Shown here: piece by piece, positions 18,306-28,285 of the stretch | Layout: every line of letters begins with the position of its first letter | How positions within the stretch are numbered: position 1 is the first letter of the stretch | Source of the DNA: Tenacibaculum maritimum NCIMB 2154 | GTDB taxonomy: Bacteria; Bacteroidota; Bacteroidia; Flavobacteriales; Flavobacteriaceae | Assembly: GCF_900119795.1 (NCBI RefSeq) | Contig: NZ_LT634361.1 | Coordinates: 992,001 to 1,056,000, forward strand | DNA: 64,000 nucleotides | Direction of reading: 5' to 3' | The notes under the pieces: generated by a model | The model's input: the letters and a program-made list of their open reading frames with translations, nothing else | Databases searched by the model: none | What the model was told of the DNA's origin: nothing | Program-made: the position numbers and the translations under genes

Positions 18306-18327
18306 CACTGAGTGTAAAAACTCAGTG
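18306..18327 (+). promoter_or_regulatory. Hairpin between rpoB and rpoC
   Basis: A perfect 8-bp stem (18306-18313 with 18320-18327) and a 6-base loop in the 95-base rpoB-rpoC gap, followed by a smaller 4-bp hairpin at 18347-18359. No T run follows directly, so it is not a strong terminator. It may be an RNA-processing or stability element. Confidence 0.5.
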
Positions 18328-18384
18328 GCAATCATTTTAATTATAAGCCTCGAAAAGGCCAATTTTTAATTCGAATCCATTATT

Positions 18385-21300
18385 ATGGCAAGAAAAAACG
18401 AAAAGTACACTGTAAAAAAGTTTAATAAAATTTCGATTGGTTTATCATCGCCAGAATCTATTTTAGAAATATCTAAAGGGGAGGTGTTAAAACCAGAAAC
18501 AATTAATTATCGTACGCATAAACCAGAAAGAGATGGTTTATTTTGTGAGCGTATATTTGGTCCTGTAAAAGACTATGAATGCGCTTGCGGTAAATATAAA
18601 AGAATACGTTACAAAGGGATTGTTTGTGACCGATGTGGTGTAGAGGTTACGGAAAAGAAAGTACGTAGAGATAGAGTAGGACATATTAATTTAGTGGTTC
18701 CTGTAGCTCATATATGGTACTTTAGATCATTACCTAACAAAATGGGATACCTTTTAGGGTTACCTTCTAAGAAGTTAGATATGATTATTTATTACGAACG
18801 TTACGTAATAATTCAACCTGGTATTGCTAAAAACATGGAAGGAGAGCCATTGCAAAAAATGGATTTCTTAACAGAAGAAGAATATTTAGATATTCTTGAA
18901 ACATTACCACAGGAAAATCAATATTTAGAAGATTCAGATCCAAATAAGTTCATCGCAAAAATGGGTGCTGAGTGTTTGATTGATCTATTAGCTCGTATTG
19001 ATTTAGATGGATTATCTTTTGAATTGCGTCACAAAGCAAATACAGAAACATCTAAACAGCGTAAAACAGAAGCTTTAAAACGTTTGAATGTTGTAGAGGC
19101 ATTTAGAGATTCTCAGAAAAATAGAGACAATCGTCCAGAGTGGATGATTATGAAAGTAGTACCAGTAATCCCACCAGAATTGCGTCCATTAGTTCCTTTA
19201 GATGGAGGTCGTTTTGCAACTTCTGATTTGAATGATTTATATCGTAGAGTAATTATCCGTAACAATCGTTTAAAGCGATTAATGGAAATTAAGGCACCTG
19301 AAGTAATTTTGCGTAATGAAAAACGTATGTTGCAAGAATCAGTGGATTCATTATTTGATAACACACGTAAATCATCAGCAGTAAAAACGGAATCAAACAG
19401 ACCTTTGAAATCATTATCTGATTCTTTAAAAGGAAAACAAGGTCGTTTCCGTCAGAACTTATTAGGAAAGCGTGTGGATTATTCTGCTCGTTCGGTAATT
19501 GTTGTTGGACCAGAGTTAAAACTGTATGAGTGTGGATTGCCAAAAGATATGGCTGCTGAGCTTTACAAACCTTTTGTTATTCGTAAGTTAATTGAAAGAG
19601 GGATTGTAAAAACAGTAAAATCTGCGAAAAAAATTATAGATAAAAAAGAGCCAGTTGTTTGGGATATTTTAGAAAATGTAATTAAAGGACATCCTGTTTT
19701 ATTAAACCGTGCTCCTACGTTACACCGTTTGGGTATCCAAGCTTTTCAACCAAAATTAATTGAAGGGAAAGCTATTCAACTACACCCGTTAGTATGTACG
19801 GCCTTTAATGCCGATTTTGATGGAGATCAAATGGCGGTTCACTTACCTTTAGGACCAGAGGCTATTTTAGAAGCACAATTATTAATGTTAGCTTCTCACA
19901 ATATCTTAAATCCAGCCAATGGAGCTCCAATTACGGTACCATCTCAGGATATGGTTTTAGGATTATATTATATGACTAAAGAAAGAAAGTCAACAGAAGA
20001 AGTTCCTATTAAGGGAGAAGGGTTGACGTTCTACTCTCCAGAGGAAGTACGAATAGCTCATAATGAAGAAAAGATAGATTTGAATGCGGGAATTAAGGTT
20101 CGTACTAAAGACATTGATGAGAACGGAGAAATTGTAACTAGAATTATAAAAACAACTGTTGGACGTGTATTATTTAATGAAGTAGTACCAGAAAAAGCAG
20201 GATATATTAATGAGGTATTAACGAAAAAGTCTTTAAGAGGAATTATTAATGGTATTTTGAAAGCCACTGATATTCCTACAACAGGTAATTTCTTAGACCA
20301 AATTAAAAATATGGGATATAAATTTGCTTTCCAAGGTGGTTTATCGTTCTCATTAGGAGATATTATTATCCCACCAGAAAAGCATACTATGATTGCTGAA
20401 GCTAATAAAGAGGTTGATGGAATTGTAGGAAACTATAATATGGGATTATTAACGCAAAAAGAGCGTTATAACAAAGTGATTGACGTTTGGGGTTCTACAA
20501 ATAATAAATTGACGGAACTTTCAATGAAACGTTTACGTGAAGATCAACAAGGATTTAACTCGGTATTTATGATGCTTGATTCTGGGGCACGTGGATCGAA
20601 AGAGCAAATTCGTCAGTTGACAGGTATGCGTGGATTAATGGCAAAACCTAAGAAATCTACAGCAGGAGGAGGAGAGATTATTGAAAACCCAATTCTTTCT
20701 AACTTTAAAGAAGGTTTATCAATTCTTGAATACTTTATATCTACACACGGTGCTCGTAAAGGATTAGCCGATACTGCCTTAAAAACAGCCGATGCAGGAT
20801 ATTTAACGCGTCGTTTGGTGGATGTTTCTCAAGATGTTATTGTTAATGTAAATGATTGTGGTACTTTAAGAGGTTTAGAAATTTCTCCTTTAAAGAAGAA
20901 TGACGAGATAGTTGAACCAATTGGAGATAGAATTGAAGGACGTGTAGCACTGTATGATGTATATGCTCCAAATTCTGATGATTTAATTGTAGAAGCAAAT
21001 CAATTGATAACAGCTAGCTTAGCTAAAAAGGTAGAAAAGGCAGGTATTGATAAGGTAGAAGTTCGTTCGCCATTAACATGTGAAGCGCCAAAAGGAATTT
21101 GCGCGAAGTGTTATGGACAAAGTTTATCTACTGGAAATAAAGTTCAAATAGGTGAAGCAGTAGGAGTAATTGCAGCACAATCAATTGGAGAACCAGGTAC
21201 ACAGTTAACACTACGTACTTTCCACGTTGGAGGGGTAGCAAGTGGTATTTCTGAAGAAAATAAGCTAATATCTAAGTTTGACGGTAATGTTGTTATTGAA

Positions 21301-22659
21301 GATTTACGTACTGTAAAGGGGAAAGATAATAACGGAGAAGTTGTTGATATTGTAATTTCAAGAACTGCCGAAATTAAAATTATAGATAAGAAAACAGGAA
21401 TAACGCTAAGTACTAATATTATTCCTTATGGATCGTATATCTTTGATAAAGAAAGAACAACTATTAAGAAAGGAGATGCTGTATGTCAATGGGATCCATT
21501 TAATGGTGTTATCGTATCTGAGTTTGGAGGTAAGGTTAAGTTTGATAATTTAGAACAAGGAGTTAATTATTCTGTAGAGATAGATGAACAAACAGGTTTC
21601 CAAGAAAAAGTAATTACAGATTCTAAAAATAAGAAGATTATCCCTTCTTTAATTATAGAGGATGCTGATGGAAATGCATTGCGTTCATATAGTTTACCTG
21701 TTGGAGCTCACCTAATAGTTGAAAATAGTGAAAAGGTAGAAGCAGGTCAAACTTTAGTTAAGATTCCTCGTAAGTCAGGTAAAGCTGGGGATATTACAGG
21801 AGGTTTACCGCGTGTAACAGAATTATTTGAAGCACGTAATCCATCTAACCCAGCAGTAGTAGCAGAGATTGATGGTGTGGTATCTTTTGGTAAGATCAAA
21901 CGTGGTAATAGAGAAATCATTGTAGAGTCTAAAACAGGAGATATTAGAAAGTATTTAATTAAGTTATCTAATCAAATCCTTGTACAAGAGAACGACTTTA
22001 TTAAGGCAGGAATGCCGTTATCTGATGGAGCTATTACACCTAAAGATATCTTAAGTATCAAAGGACCTTCAGCGGTACAAGAATACTTAGTAAATGAAAT
22101 TCAAGAAGTATATCGTTTACAAGGAGTAAAGATTAACGATAAGCATTTTGAGGTAGTGGTACGTCAAATGATGCGTAAAGTTAAAATTATTGATTCTGGA
22201 GATACATTATTCTTAGAAAATCAACTAATTCATAAAAATGATTTTATAGAAGAAAATGATAAAATTTATGGAATGAAAGTAGTTGAAGATGCAGGAGGTT
22301 CTGAAAATTTAAAACCAGGACAAATGATTTCAGCGCGTCAGTTGAGAGATGAAAACTCATTATTGCGTAGGTTAGATAAGAATTTGGTAGTAGCTCGTGA
22401 AGCTCAACCTGCAACAGCAGAACAGGTATTACAAGGAATTACAAGAGCTTCTTTACAAACGAAATCATTTATATCAGCAGCATCTTTCCAAGAAACAACA
22501 AAGGTATTGAATGAAGCAGCTGTAAATGGTAAGATAGATTACTTAGAAGGATTGAAAGAAAATGTAATCGTAGGTAAGAAAATACCAGCGGGTACAGGTA
22601 TGAGAAATTACGACCATATTATTGTAGGTCCTAAGGATGAGATTGAAAAGAATTTGTAG
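18385..22659 (+). CDS. rpoC: DNA-directed RNA polymerase subunit beta-prime
   Basis: 1424 residues, complete. The N-terminal zinc site is [20 protein letters not shown]. The catalytic magnesium loop is [16 protein letters not shown]. The second zinc site includes [13 protein letters not shown], followed by [20 protein letters not shown]. It has the usual Bacteroidota length and ends [16 protein letters not shown]. It is transcribed with rpoB across a 95-base gap. The DUF3467 gene follows after 131 bases. Confidence 0.98.
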   Translation: MARKNEKYTVKKFNKISIGLSSPESILEISKGEVLKPETINYRTHKPERDGLFCERIFGPVKDYECACGKYKRIRYKGIVCDRCGVEVTEKKVRRDRVGHINLVVPVAHIWYFRSLPNKMGYLLGLPSKKLDMIIYYERYVIIQPGIAKNMEGEPLQKMDFLTEEEYLDILETLPQENQYLEDSDPNKFIAKMGAECLIDLLARIDLDGLSFELRHKANTETSKQRKTEALKRLNVVEAFRDSQKNRDNRPEWMIMKVVPVIPPELRPLVPLDGGRFATSDLNDLYRRVIIRNNRLKRLMEIKAPEVILRNEKRMLQESVDSLFDNTRKSSAVKTESNRPLKSLSDSLKGKQGRFRQNLLGKRVDYSARSVIVVGPELKLYECGLPKDMAAELYKPFVIRKLIERGIVKTVKSAKKIIDKKEPVVWDILENVIKGHPVLLNRAPTLHRLGIQAFQPKLIEGKAIQLHPLVCTAFNADFDGDQMAVHLPLGPEAILEAQLLMLASHNILNPANGAPITVPSQDMVLGLYYMTKERKSTEEVPIKGEGLTFYSPEEVRIAHNEEKIDLNAGIKVRTKDIDENGEIVTRIIKTTVGRVLFNEVVPEKAGYINEVLTKKSLRGIINGILKATDIPTTGNFLDQIKNMGYKFAFQGGLSFSLGDIIIPPEKHTMIAEANKEVDGIVGNYNMGLLTQKERYNKVIDVWGSTNNKLTELSMKRLREDQQGFNSVFMMLDSGARGSKEQIRQLTGMRGLMAKPKKSTAGGGEIIENPILSNFKEGLSILEYFISTHGARKGLADTALKTADAGYLTRRLVDVSQDVIVNVNDCGTLRGLEISPLKKNDEIVEPIGDRIEGRVALYDVYAPNSDDLIVEANQLITASLAKKVEKAGIDKVEVRSPLTCEAPKGICAKCYGQSLSTGNKVQIGEAVGVIAAQSIGEPGTQLTLRTFHVGGVASGISEENKLISKFDGNVVIEDLRTVKGKDNNGEVVDIVISRTAEIKIIDKKTGITLSTNIIPYGSYIFDKERTTIKKGDAVCQWDPFNGVIVSEFGGKVKFDNLEQGVNYSVEIDEQTGFQEKVITDSKNKKIIPSLIIEDADGNALRSYSLPVGAHLIVENSEKVEAGQTLVKIPRKSGKAGDITGGLPRVTELFEARNPSNPAVVAEIDGVVSFGKIKRGNREIIVESKTGDIRKYLIKLSNQILVQENDFIKAGMPLSDGAITPKDILSIKGPSAVQEYLVNEIQEVYRLQGVKINDKHFEVVVRQMMRKVKIIDSGDTLFLENQLIHKNDFIEENDKIYGMKVVEDAGGSENLKPGQMISARQLRDENSLLRRLDKNLVVAREAQPATAEQVLQGITRASLQTKSFISAASFQETTKVLNEAAVNGKIDYLEGLKENVIVGKKIPAGTGMRNYDHIIVGPKDEIEKNL

Positions 22660-22790
22660 AGAATTTTCTATAAGTTTAAAATGTAAATAAGTATAAGGGT
22701 TTGGATTTAACAATGTTAATGAAAAACCCTTCGCTACTTTATGGAGATATAAATAATAGTGAATTGATAATAATTATTAAATAGAAAATA

Positions 22791-23102
22791 ATGGCAGAAA
22801 ACGATAGTAGAGATGGCCAATTGAATATTGAGCTAGATCAAGAGATAGCAGAAGGGACTTATAGTAATTTAGCTATAATTAATCATTCTGTATCAGAGTT
22901 TATTGTAGATTTTATTAATATAATGCCCGGAGTACCAAAAGCGAAGGTGAAATCTAGAATAATATTAACTCCTCAGCATGCTAAACGATTAGCAAAAGCT
23001 TTAGCAGATAATATACGAAAATTTGAGCAGGCTAATGGAGAAATAAAGGATTATGAAGAGCCACCAATTCCAATGAATTTTGGACCAACGGGGCAAGCTT
23101 AA
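22791..23102 (+). CDS. DUF3467 domain-containing protein
   Basis: A 103-residue acidic cytoplasmic protein of unknown function. It matches the DUF3467 pattern: ELDQEIAEGTYSNLAIINHSVSEF, then VPKAKVKSRIILTPQHAKRLAKAL. Members usually follow rpoC in Flavobacteriia, so a link to transcription has been supposed but is not shown by the sequence. It ends exactly in a strong terminator, which closes the rpoBC transcript. Confidence 0.88.
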   Translation: MAENDSRDGQLNIELDQEIAEGTYSNLAIINHSVSEFIVDFINIMPGVPKAKVKSRIILTPQHAKRLAKALADNIRKFEQANGEIKDYEEPPIPMNFGPTGQA

Positions 23103-23144
23103 AAAAAAAGAAACTTTATAATATTATAAAGTTTCTTTTTTTTT
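23101..23144 (+). terminator. Strong terminator closing the rpoBC operon
   Basis: A perfect 44-base palindrome (22-base arms, centre between 23122 and 23123) flanked by A9 and T9 runs. The A9 run overlaps the stop codon of the DUF3467 gene. Confidence 0.9.
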
Positions 23145-23319
23145 AAGCTGAATTTTAAAACCTAATTAGCGTCGGAAATAAAGAAGAAAGAATTACTGGA
23201 GGAAAGTATTTCTTTCTAATTTCAAGGTTTATTCTGAGAAAAGTTACTCATTTTAAAAGAGATGTAGGCTTGGTGTCATTTATAACTGTATAGATGGGAA
23301 TTTTTGTCTTTTAATATTG

Positions 23320-23678
23320 GCAGGTTCGACATCGAGAAAAGAATATATGAAGTCTAGAGTATTCCATTTAATAGGCAATTTTCAGTACCTCATTCACAGA
23401 TTTTATAAAGGCTTTTTTTAGGAAGAGCTATTATCTTAGGAATGACCTATAATGTACTTTGTTTAAGGTTTATACCTAAATAATAAAAAACAATATCTTT
23501 TAAGAGCAGGTAGTGCTACTGATGCTGATGCTAGGAAAACCTTGTAAAAGATAAAAGGCAGGAAGTAGCTTCCTTATAAGAACATAAATTAGATGGCATT
23601 ATTGGATTTTTAATACCTTATAAAATTGCTGTAGGTTTTGTTTTTACTTTTTCTAAGTGGCCAAAATATTTATACTAA
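23320..23678 (+). pseudogene. Decayed protein-coding remnant
   Basis: No intact frame, but a coherent protein can be read across defects. One frame gives SRKEYMKSRVFHLIGNFQ, then GFF before a stop. The same frame later gives LNNKKQYLLRAGSATDADAR and KTL. A frameshift near 23541-23545 leads into VKDKRQEVASL, a TAA at 23577-23579, and EHKLDGIIGFLIPYKIAVGF followed by VFTFSKWPKYLY and a stop at 23676-23678. Four internal stops and one frameshift are needed. The composition looks like real protein, with a possible membrane helix at the end. I do not recognise the family. Confidence 0.4.
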
Positions 23679-23835
23679 ATAAGGAGTACATATATTCTGA
23701 AAATGAGCTTTTTGAATGATTTCTTTAGATTTTAAAACTATATTTTGTTTTATTTTAGATTTTAAAACTGTTTTTTGATTGCTATCCTGATTTTAATTTA
23801 TTTTAAGTTATTTTTGTATCGATAAACTATCTAGA
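23679..23835. repeat. Non-coding stretch with a 16-base direct repeat
   Basis: The sequence TTTAGATTTTAAAACT occurs at 23724-23739 and again at 23754-23769, a spacing of exactly 30 bases, upstream of the histidine decarboxylase gene. A TAnnTTTG-type box (TATTTTTG) lies at 23809-23816 and may be that gene's -7 element. The earlier part, 23145-23319, shows nothing recognisable. Confidence 0.45.
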
Positions 23836-25011
23836 TTGATGATAAATAATAGCCCAGAATTAGGAGATGTAAATAAAGAAAAATTAAAAAGCTTAGAAGC
23901 CCAATTAAAAGTGGCTAGGGATACTTTTTTAGGATACCCAGTTTCTAAAGATTTTAATTATGAAGAATTAAATACGTTCTTGCAATATCCTATAAATAAT
24001 TTAGGAGACCCATTTGAAAGTTGTACTTATCAAGTTCAAACTCATGAGATGGAGCGTGAAGTAATTGCTTTTTTTGCAAAGCAATTTAGAGCGAATCCTA
24101 AAGATTTTTGGGGATATGTTACCAATGGGGGTTCAGAAAGTAATTTATATGGATTGTATTTGGCGAGAGAGCTATATCCTAAGGCAATGGTTTACTATTC
24201 AGAATCAACACATTATAGCGTTAGAAAAAACATTCATTTATTAAATATCCCTAGTATTGTAATAAAAGCACAAGAAAATGGAGAAATGGATTATGAAGAT
24301 TTTGAGAATACAGTACGTATGAATCGTCATAAACCTGTAATTGTTTTAGCTACATTTGGTACTACAATGAAGGAAGCTAAAGATGATGTTTCTAAAATAA
24401 AAGGGATTTTAAAGGACTTAGCAATTCAAGATCATTATATACATTGCGATGGAGCTTTGGCTGGATCTTTCGGAGCTTTTATGGAACCTCGTTTGCCATT
24501 TGATTTTGCTGATGGAGCAGATAGCATTTCTATTAGTGGGCATAAATTTATAGGCTCTCCAATGCCTACGGGAGTTTTAGTAGCAAAGAGATCTAATAGG
24601 GATAGGATTTCTAAAGGAATTTCATATATAGGTTCACTAGATACAACAATCACAGGGTCAAGAAACGGGCATGCCCCTTTGTTTTTATGGTACGCATTGA
24701 AAAGGTTAGGAGAAGAAGGTTTAAGAAAACGATATCAGCAAAGTTTAGAAGTGGCAGAATACTGTGAAAAAGAGTTAAAAAGTATTGGTATTGAAGCATG
24801 GAGAAATCCTAATGGAATTACGGTAGTACTTCCAAAAACTTCAAAAAGTATAAAAAATAAATGGCAATTAGCTACAGAAGGAAACATAGCGCACGTAATT
24901 TGTATGCCAAATGTAACTAAGAATCAGATAGATGAGTTTGTAAATGATGTTAAGAATTGTAAGGAGAAACTAGGAGAAGATGAATTTTCATACGATTTCT
25001 CTTTGGGGTAA
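23836..25011 (+). CDS. hdc: PLP-dependent histidine decarboxylase
   Basis: A 391-residue group II decarboxylase. It shows TNGGSESNLYGLYLARELYP (about 97-116), the PLP-contacting HCDGALAGS (D205), and the PLP lysine in SISGHKFIGSPMPTGV (K237). This set is characteristic of Gram-negative PLP histidine decarboxylases, which convert histidine to histamine. Serine decarboxylase-like enzymes of plants are close relatives, so serine or another substrate cannot be excluded. No histidine/histamine antiporter gene is adjacent, unlike in typical acid-resistance pairs. The start could be either of two successive ATG codons. Confidence 0.75.
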   Translation: MMINNSPELGDVNKEKLKSLEAQLKVARDTFLGYPVSKDFNYEELNTFLQYPINNLGDPFESCTYQVQTHEMEREVIAFFAKQFRANPKDFWGYVTNGGSESNLYGLYLARELYPKAMVYYSESTHYSVRKNIHLLNIPSIVIKAQENGEMDYEDFENTVRMNRHKPVIVLATFGTTMKEAKDDVSKIKGILKDLAIQDHYIHCDGALAGSFGAFMEPRLPFDFADGADSISISGHKFIGSPMPTGVLVAKRSNRDRISKGISYIGSLDTTITGSRNGHAPLFLWYALKRLGEEGLRKRYQQSLEVAEYCEKELKSIGIEAWRNPNGITVVLPKTSKSIKNKWQLATEGNIAHVICMPNVTKNQIDEFVNDVKNCKEKLGEDEFSYDFSLG

Positions 25012-25016
25012 TTTTT

Positions 25017-26111
25017 TTATTTATAGCATTCATAAATGACAAATTTTTTATTAGAACATATGCTATTTACAGTAGTAAAAAGTTTGTCTAAATGTGTTTT
25101 ATAATTCAAATGAAGGTTGGCAACTAATACAAAACGCCCTTTAGAAGACAGGCAGTTAAAAACCCCTTTAAATAAATTTAAGGTGATCTCTATATTATTT
25201 TCGTATTCAAAATGAAAGGGAGGATTAGAAACCACCAAATCAAAGTTTTTATGAGATAAATTGTCTAAATTTTCTTCGCATAAAAAGATCGTATTTTTAT
25301 TTTTTAGATTTAGTTGGGAGGAAGCAATAGCTAAATTAAAATCGTCAATTAAGGTTACTTTAGCAGTAGGTTTTTTTTGAATAATTTCGTGAGCTATAAC
25401 CCCGTTACCAGAAGCTAAATCGGCTATTTTTAGCTCTAAGGGACGTAATGCTAAGTTTTCTAACAGAAATTGGGTACCTATATCTATTTTACCAGAAGAA
25501 AAAACGCCATAATATTGCTTTAGCTCTTTGTTTTTCCAAGGAATTGTATTTATAGACGGGTTAGATTTTAAATTTGATTTAGGTTTTTTTAACAATAGTA
25601 ATCGAGCTTTTTTCCAAGCTTTTGTTTGCTGGATGTCGTTGAAATAAAATTCTGCTATTTTTAAAAGAGAAGGAGTAAAATATTTTGTCATAAAGCAACA
25701 AATAACCGTTGTATTCTCATTGGAAGCGCTATGTATTTGCTGCAAAAATAATTCAAATAGCTCTAAAGACTTAGGTACTTTTATTAAAGCTGTCTCTACC
25801 TTATTTAAAGAGGCTAGAGGAGTTTTTAAAATAGTATTTGCAGTCGGTAAATTATTTCTTTTTAAGTTTAGAGAAATAGCCTTTTTCTGACTAGCATGCG
25901 TCCAAATAGTAATAGGGTTAGAAGAATGCAATGTGCAATTCCAAATACCAAATCTATCATTAAAAAGATGAATAGTATTTGATGGATGGGCCATATAATA
26001 ATCCAACGCTAGCAATTCGGCATTACTCCACGCCTTTAAATTTTTATCATTTGTATGCGGATAGCGTTCTAAATGATAGGTTGCTGATTCAATATTCAAT
26101 GAAGCTTCCAA
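25017..26111 (-). CDS. rRNA guanine-N2 methyltransferase, RsmC/RlmG-like
   Basis: A 364-residue SAM-dependent methyltransferase with two halves. The C-terminal catalytic half has ADLASGNGVIAHE (SAM motif I, about 238-250) and VVSNPPFHFE (motif IV, NPPF). NPPF followed by H is typical of enzymes that methylate the exocyclic amine of guanine in rRNA, such as RsmC (16S G1207) and RlmG (23S G1835). The N-terminal half is a degenerate copy of the same fold, as in that family. Which rRNA base is modified cannot be told. It converges on the histidine decarboxylase gene with only a five-base gap. Confidence 0.75.
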   Translation of the reverse strand: MEASLNIESATYHLERYPHTNDKNLKAWSNAELLALDYYMAHPSNTIHLFNDRFGIWNCTLHSSNPITIWTHASQKKAISLNLKRNNLPTANTILKTPLASLNKVETALIKVPKSLELFELFLQQIHSASNENTTVICCFMTKYFTPSLLKIAEFYFNDIQQTKAWKKARLLLLKKPKSNLKSNPSINTIPWKNKELKQYYGVFSSGKIDIGTQFLLENLALRPLELKIADLASGNGVIAHEIIQKKPTAKVTLIDDFNLAIASSQLNLKNKNTIFLCEENLDNLSHKNFDLVVSNPPFHFEYENNIEITLNLFKGVFNCLSSKGRFVLVANLHLNYKTHLDKLFTTVNSICSNKKFVIYECYK

Positions 26112-26154
26112 TGGTTATTTTTTTATTGTTTATGAGTTATTAAGAATCCTTTAT

Positions 26155-27684
26155 TTAAGAAACTAGCGTCTTTTCTTTAAAGTAAATACTTTTTAAGGTG
26201 TTAATTTCTCCATTCCGATCTCTTCTGAAAATATGAGAAGCATCTACCTCTTTGATTGATTTTTTTCCCATTGCAGCTACCATTTCATGAACTGCTAAAA
26301 TAGTTTTCTGATGGTAATTTTTTACGCGAATATTTTTTTCTTTCACAACAAGTGCCTTTACTAGTTTTTCATCTTGTGTAGCAACTCCAACAGGGCAGCT
26401 ATCCAGATTACATTCGCGGGCTTGTATGCAACCTAAACTAAGCATAAAACTACGAGCCATACCAATGGCGTCAGCTCCTAGTGCCATTAATTTTAATATA
26501 TCAAAAGAATCAATTGCTTTTCCACTAGCTATAATTTTGATTTGGTCTTTAAGACCATAAGCCCTTAGAGTTTTATAAATAAAAGACAATCCTTCTAATA
26601 AAGGAGTCCCTATGTAATTAGAGAATTCTAAAGGAGCAGAACCAGTACCTCCCTCTCCACCATCTACGGAAATAAAGTCAGGATAGTTATTCATTTCAGC
26701 AAATGTTTTAATCATTGCTTCAATTTCTTGATGATTTCCCACACATAATTTGATACCAACAGGTTTTCCTCCACTTAAATCCCTTACGTTTTGTAAAAAA
26801 GTAATGAGTTCATGAAAATTTGAAAAAGCAGAATGGTTGGGTGGAGAATCTACTCTTGTAAAAGGAGTTACTGATCTTATTTGCGCGATTTCTTCAGTGT
26901 TTTTTTTAGCAGGTAAAATTCCCCCATGTCCAGGTTTTGCCCCTTGTGAGAATTTAATTTCAATCATTTTAACTTCAGGACGAATAGCATTCTTTTTAAA
27001 TACCGTAGCGTCAAAAACCCGTTTTCCATTTGCGTCGGATTTTCCTGCTCCGAAATAACCAGTACCTACCTGAAAAATCAGATCGCCGCCTTGTAAGTGA
27101 TAAGGTGAAATGCCTCCCTCACCAGTATTATGGGCAAATTTTCCCATTTTAGCCCCTTGATTTAATGCTTTGATTGCATTTTTGCTTAAAGAACCAAAAG
27201 ACATGGCAGAGATATTAATGATAGAAGCATTGTATTTCTGACTACACTTATCAGAACCTATAAGCACTCTACTTCCTGATATATGATGATGATTGGTAGG
27301 AAATAAAGAGTGTTTTACAAATTCATAATTTTTAGCATATACATTATGTTGCGTACCAAAAGGAACAGTTTCTATTTCTTGTTTAGAGCGTTGATATACA
27401 ATACTTCTTTTTTCTCTGTTAATAGGAGTTCCGTTTAGGTTATCCTCTATAAAATATTGCTGAATTTTTTCTCTTTCTTCTTCAAAAAGCCAACGTAAAC
27501 GAGCTATTAAAGGAAATGACCTGAGGAGTGAATGCTTATTTTGAATGCTATCATGAATAGCAACTAAAGTTAAAGTAGTAATTACCGATAGTAAAATAAT
27601 ATTACTAGTATATGGTAAAAAATATACAAGTATTCCGCATAGCGCTGTAATTATAAATAAAACAGTTAAGATTGTATTTCTCAT
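26155..27684 (-). CDS. FMN-binding glutamate synthase family protein
   Basis: A 509-residue protein with two N-terminal membrane helices (about 3-50) and a glutamate-synthase alpha-like barrel. Seen are NISAMSFGSLSKNAIKAL, GEGGISPYHL, KPGHGGILPAKK, VDGGEGGTGSAP and the iron-sulfur-type Cys stretch CIQARECNLDSCPVGVATQ. These are FMN and 3Fe-4S signatures of the large GOGAT subunit. No glutaminase domain is present. Stand-alone proteins of this kind have no firmly known reaction. The start MRNTILTV is chosen because it begins the membrane segment; an upstream in-frame ATG is possible. Confidence 0.82.
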   Translation of the reverse strand: MRNTILTVLFIITALCGILVYFLPYTSNIILLSVITTLTLVAIHDSIQNKHSLLRSFPLIARLRWLFEEEREKIQQYFIEDNLNGTPINREKRSIVYQRSKQEIETVPFGTQHNVYAKNYEFVKHSLFPTNHHHISGSRVLIGSDKCSQKYNASIINISAMSFGSLSKNAIKALNQGAKMGKFAHNTGEGGISPYHLQGGDLIFQVGTGYFGAGKSDANGKRVFDATVFKKNAIRPEVKMIEIKFSQGAKPGHGGILPAKKNTEEIAQIRSVTPFTRVDSPPNHSAFSNFHELITFLQNVRDLSGGKPVGIKLCVGNHQEIEAMIKTFAEMNNYPDFISVDGGEGGTGSAPLEFSNYIGTPLLEGLSFIYKTLRAYGLKDQIKIIASGKAIDSFDILKLMALGADAIGMARSFMLSLGCIQARECNLDSCPVGVATQDEKLVKALVVKEKNIRVKNYHQKTILAVHEMVAAMGKKSIKEVDASHIFRRDRNGEINTLKSIYFKEKTLVS

Positions 27685-27733
27685 GATCGTTCTTTTGTTT
27701 GATTTAAAAGTACAATATTTTATGATTAATAAA

Positions 27734-27761
27734 AAAAGCGCTAACATTAGTTAGCGCTTTT
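27734..27761 (-). terminator. Terminator after rpmE2
   Basis: A perfect 12-bp stem (27734-27745 with 27750-27761) and 4-base loop, GC-rich in its middle. On the minus strand it lies 21 bases beyond the L31 stop and is followed by a run of T. Confidence 0.85.
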
Positions 27762-27782
27762 GATATTTTTATATTCAAAAGA

Positions 27783-28034
27783 TTATTTTTTGAATTTAGC
27801 GTATTTATTTTTGAACTTATCAATACGACCTGCTGTATCAACCAATTTAGATTTACCAGTGTAAAACGGGTGAGAAGTTCTTGAGATCTCTAATTTTATT
27901 AATGGATATTCAACACCTTCTACTTCTAAAGTTTCTTTTGTATTAGCAGTAGATTTTGTTAAAAACACATCTCCGTTAGACATATCTTTAAAAGCTACCA
28001 TTCTATAATTTTCTGGATGTATTCCTTTTTGCAT
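27783..28034 (-). CDS. rpmE2: 50S ribosomal protein bL31, type B
   Basis: An 83-residue protein matching the zinc-independent type B of bL31. It begins [19 protein letters not shown] and contains [20 protein letters not shown]. The CxxC zinc ligands of type A are absent. In bacteria with both types, the Cys-free form replaces the other during zinc shortage; whether a type A copy exists here is not visible. It forms its own short transcript, ended by the terminator downstream. Confidence 0.95.
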   Translation of the reverse strand: MQKGIHPENYRMVAFKDMSNGDVFLTKSTANTKETLEVEGVEYPLIKLEISRTSHPFYTGKSKLVDTAGRIDKFKNKYAKFKK

Positions 28035-28285
28035 CTTAATGACTTTTAAATATTGTTTTATCTTTATTGACTTTTAGAATGAAGGTGGTAAGATTTCATT
28101 CTAACAAAAACAACTTTCATTGTTTGAGGCTGCAAATTTAACCATATTTTTTAATTTGCAAACAAATAATTTGTTTTATTTGTACTAGAATACAGTGTTT
28201 TTTAATAAAACATATATAATTGTATGGCAAATTATGAAGAGCATTGTATATTTAACTTTTTAATTTCTGTAGTAAAAATATAAAT

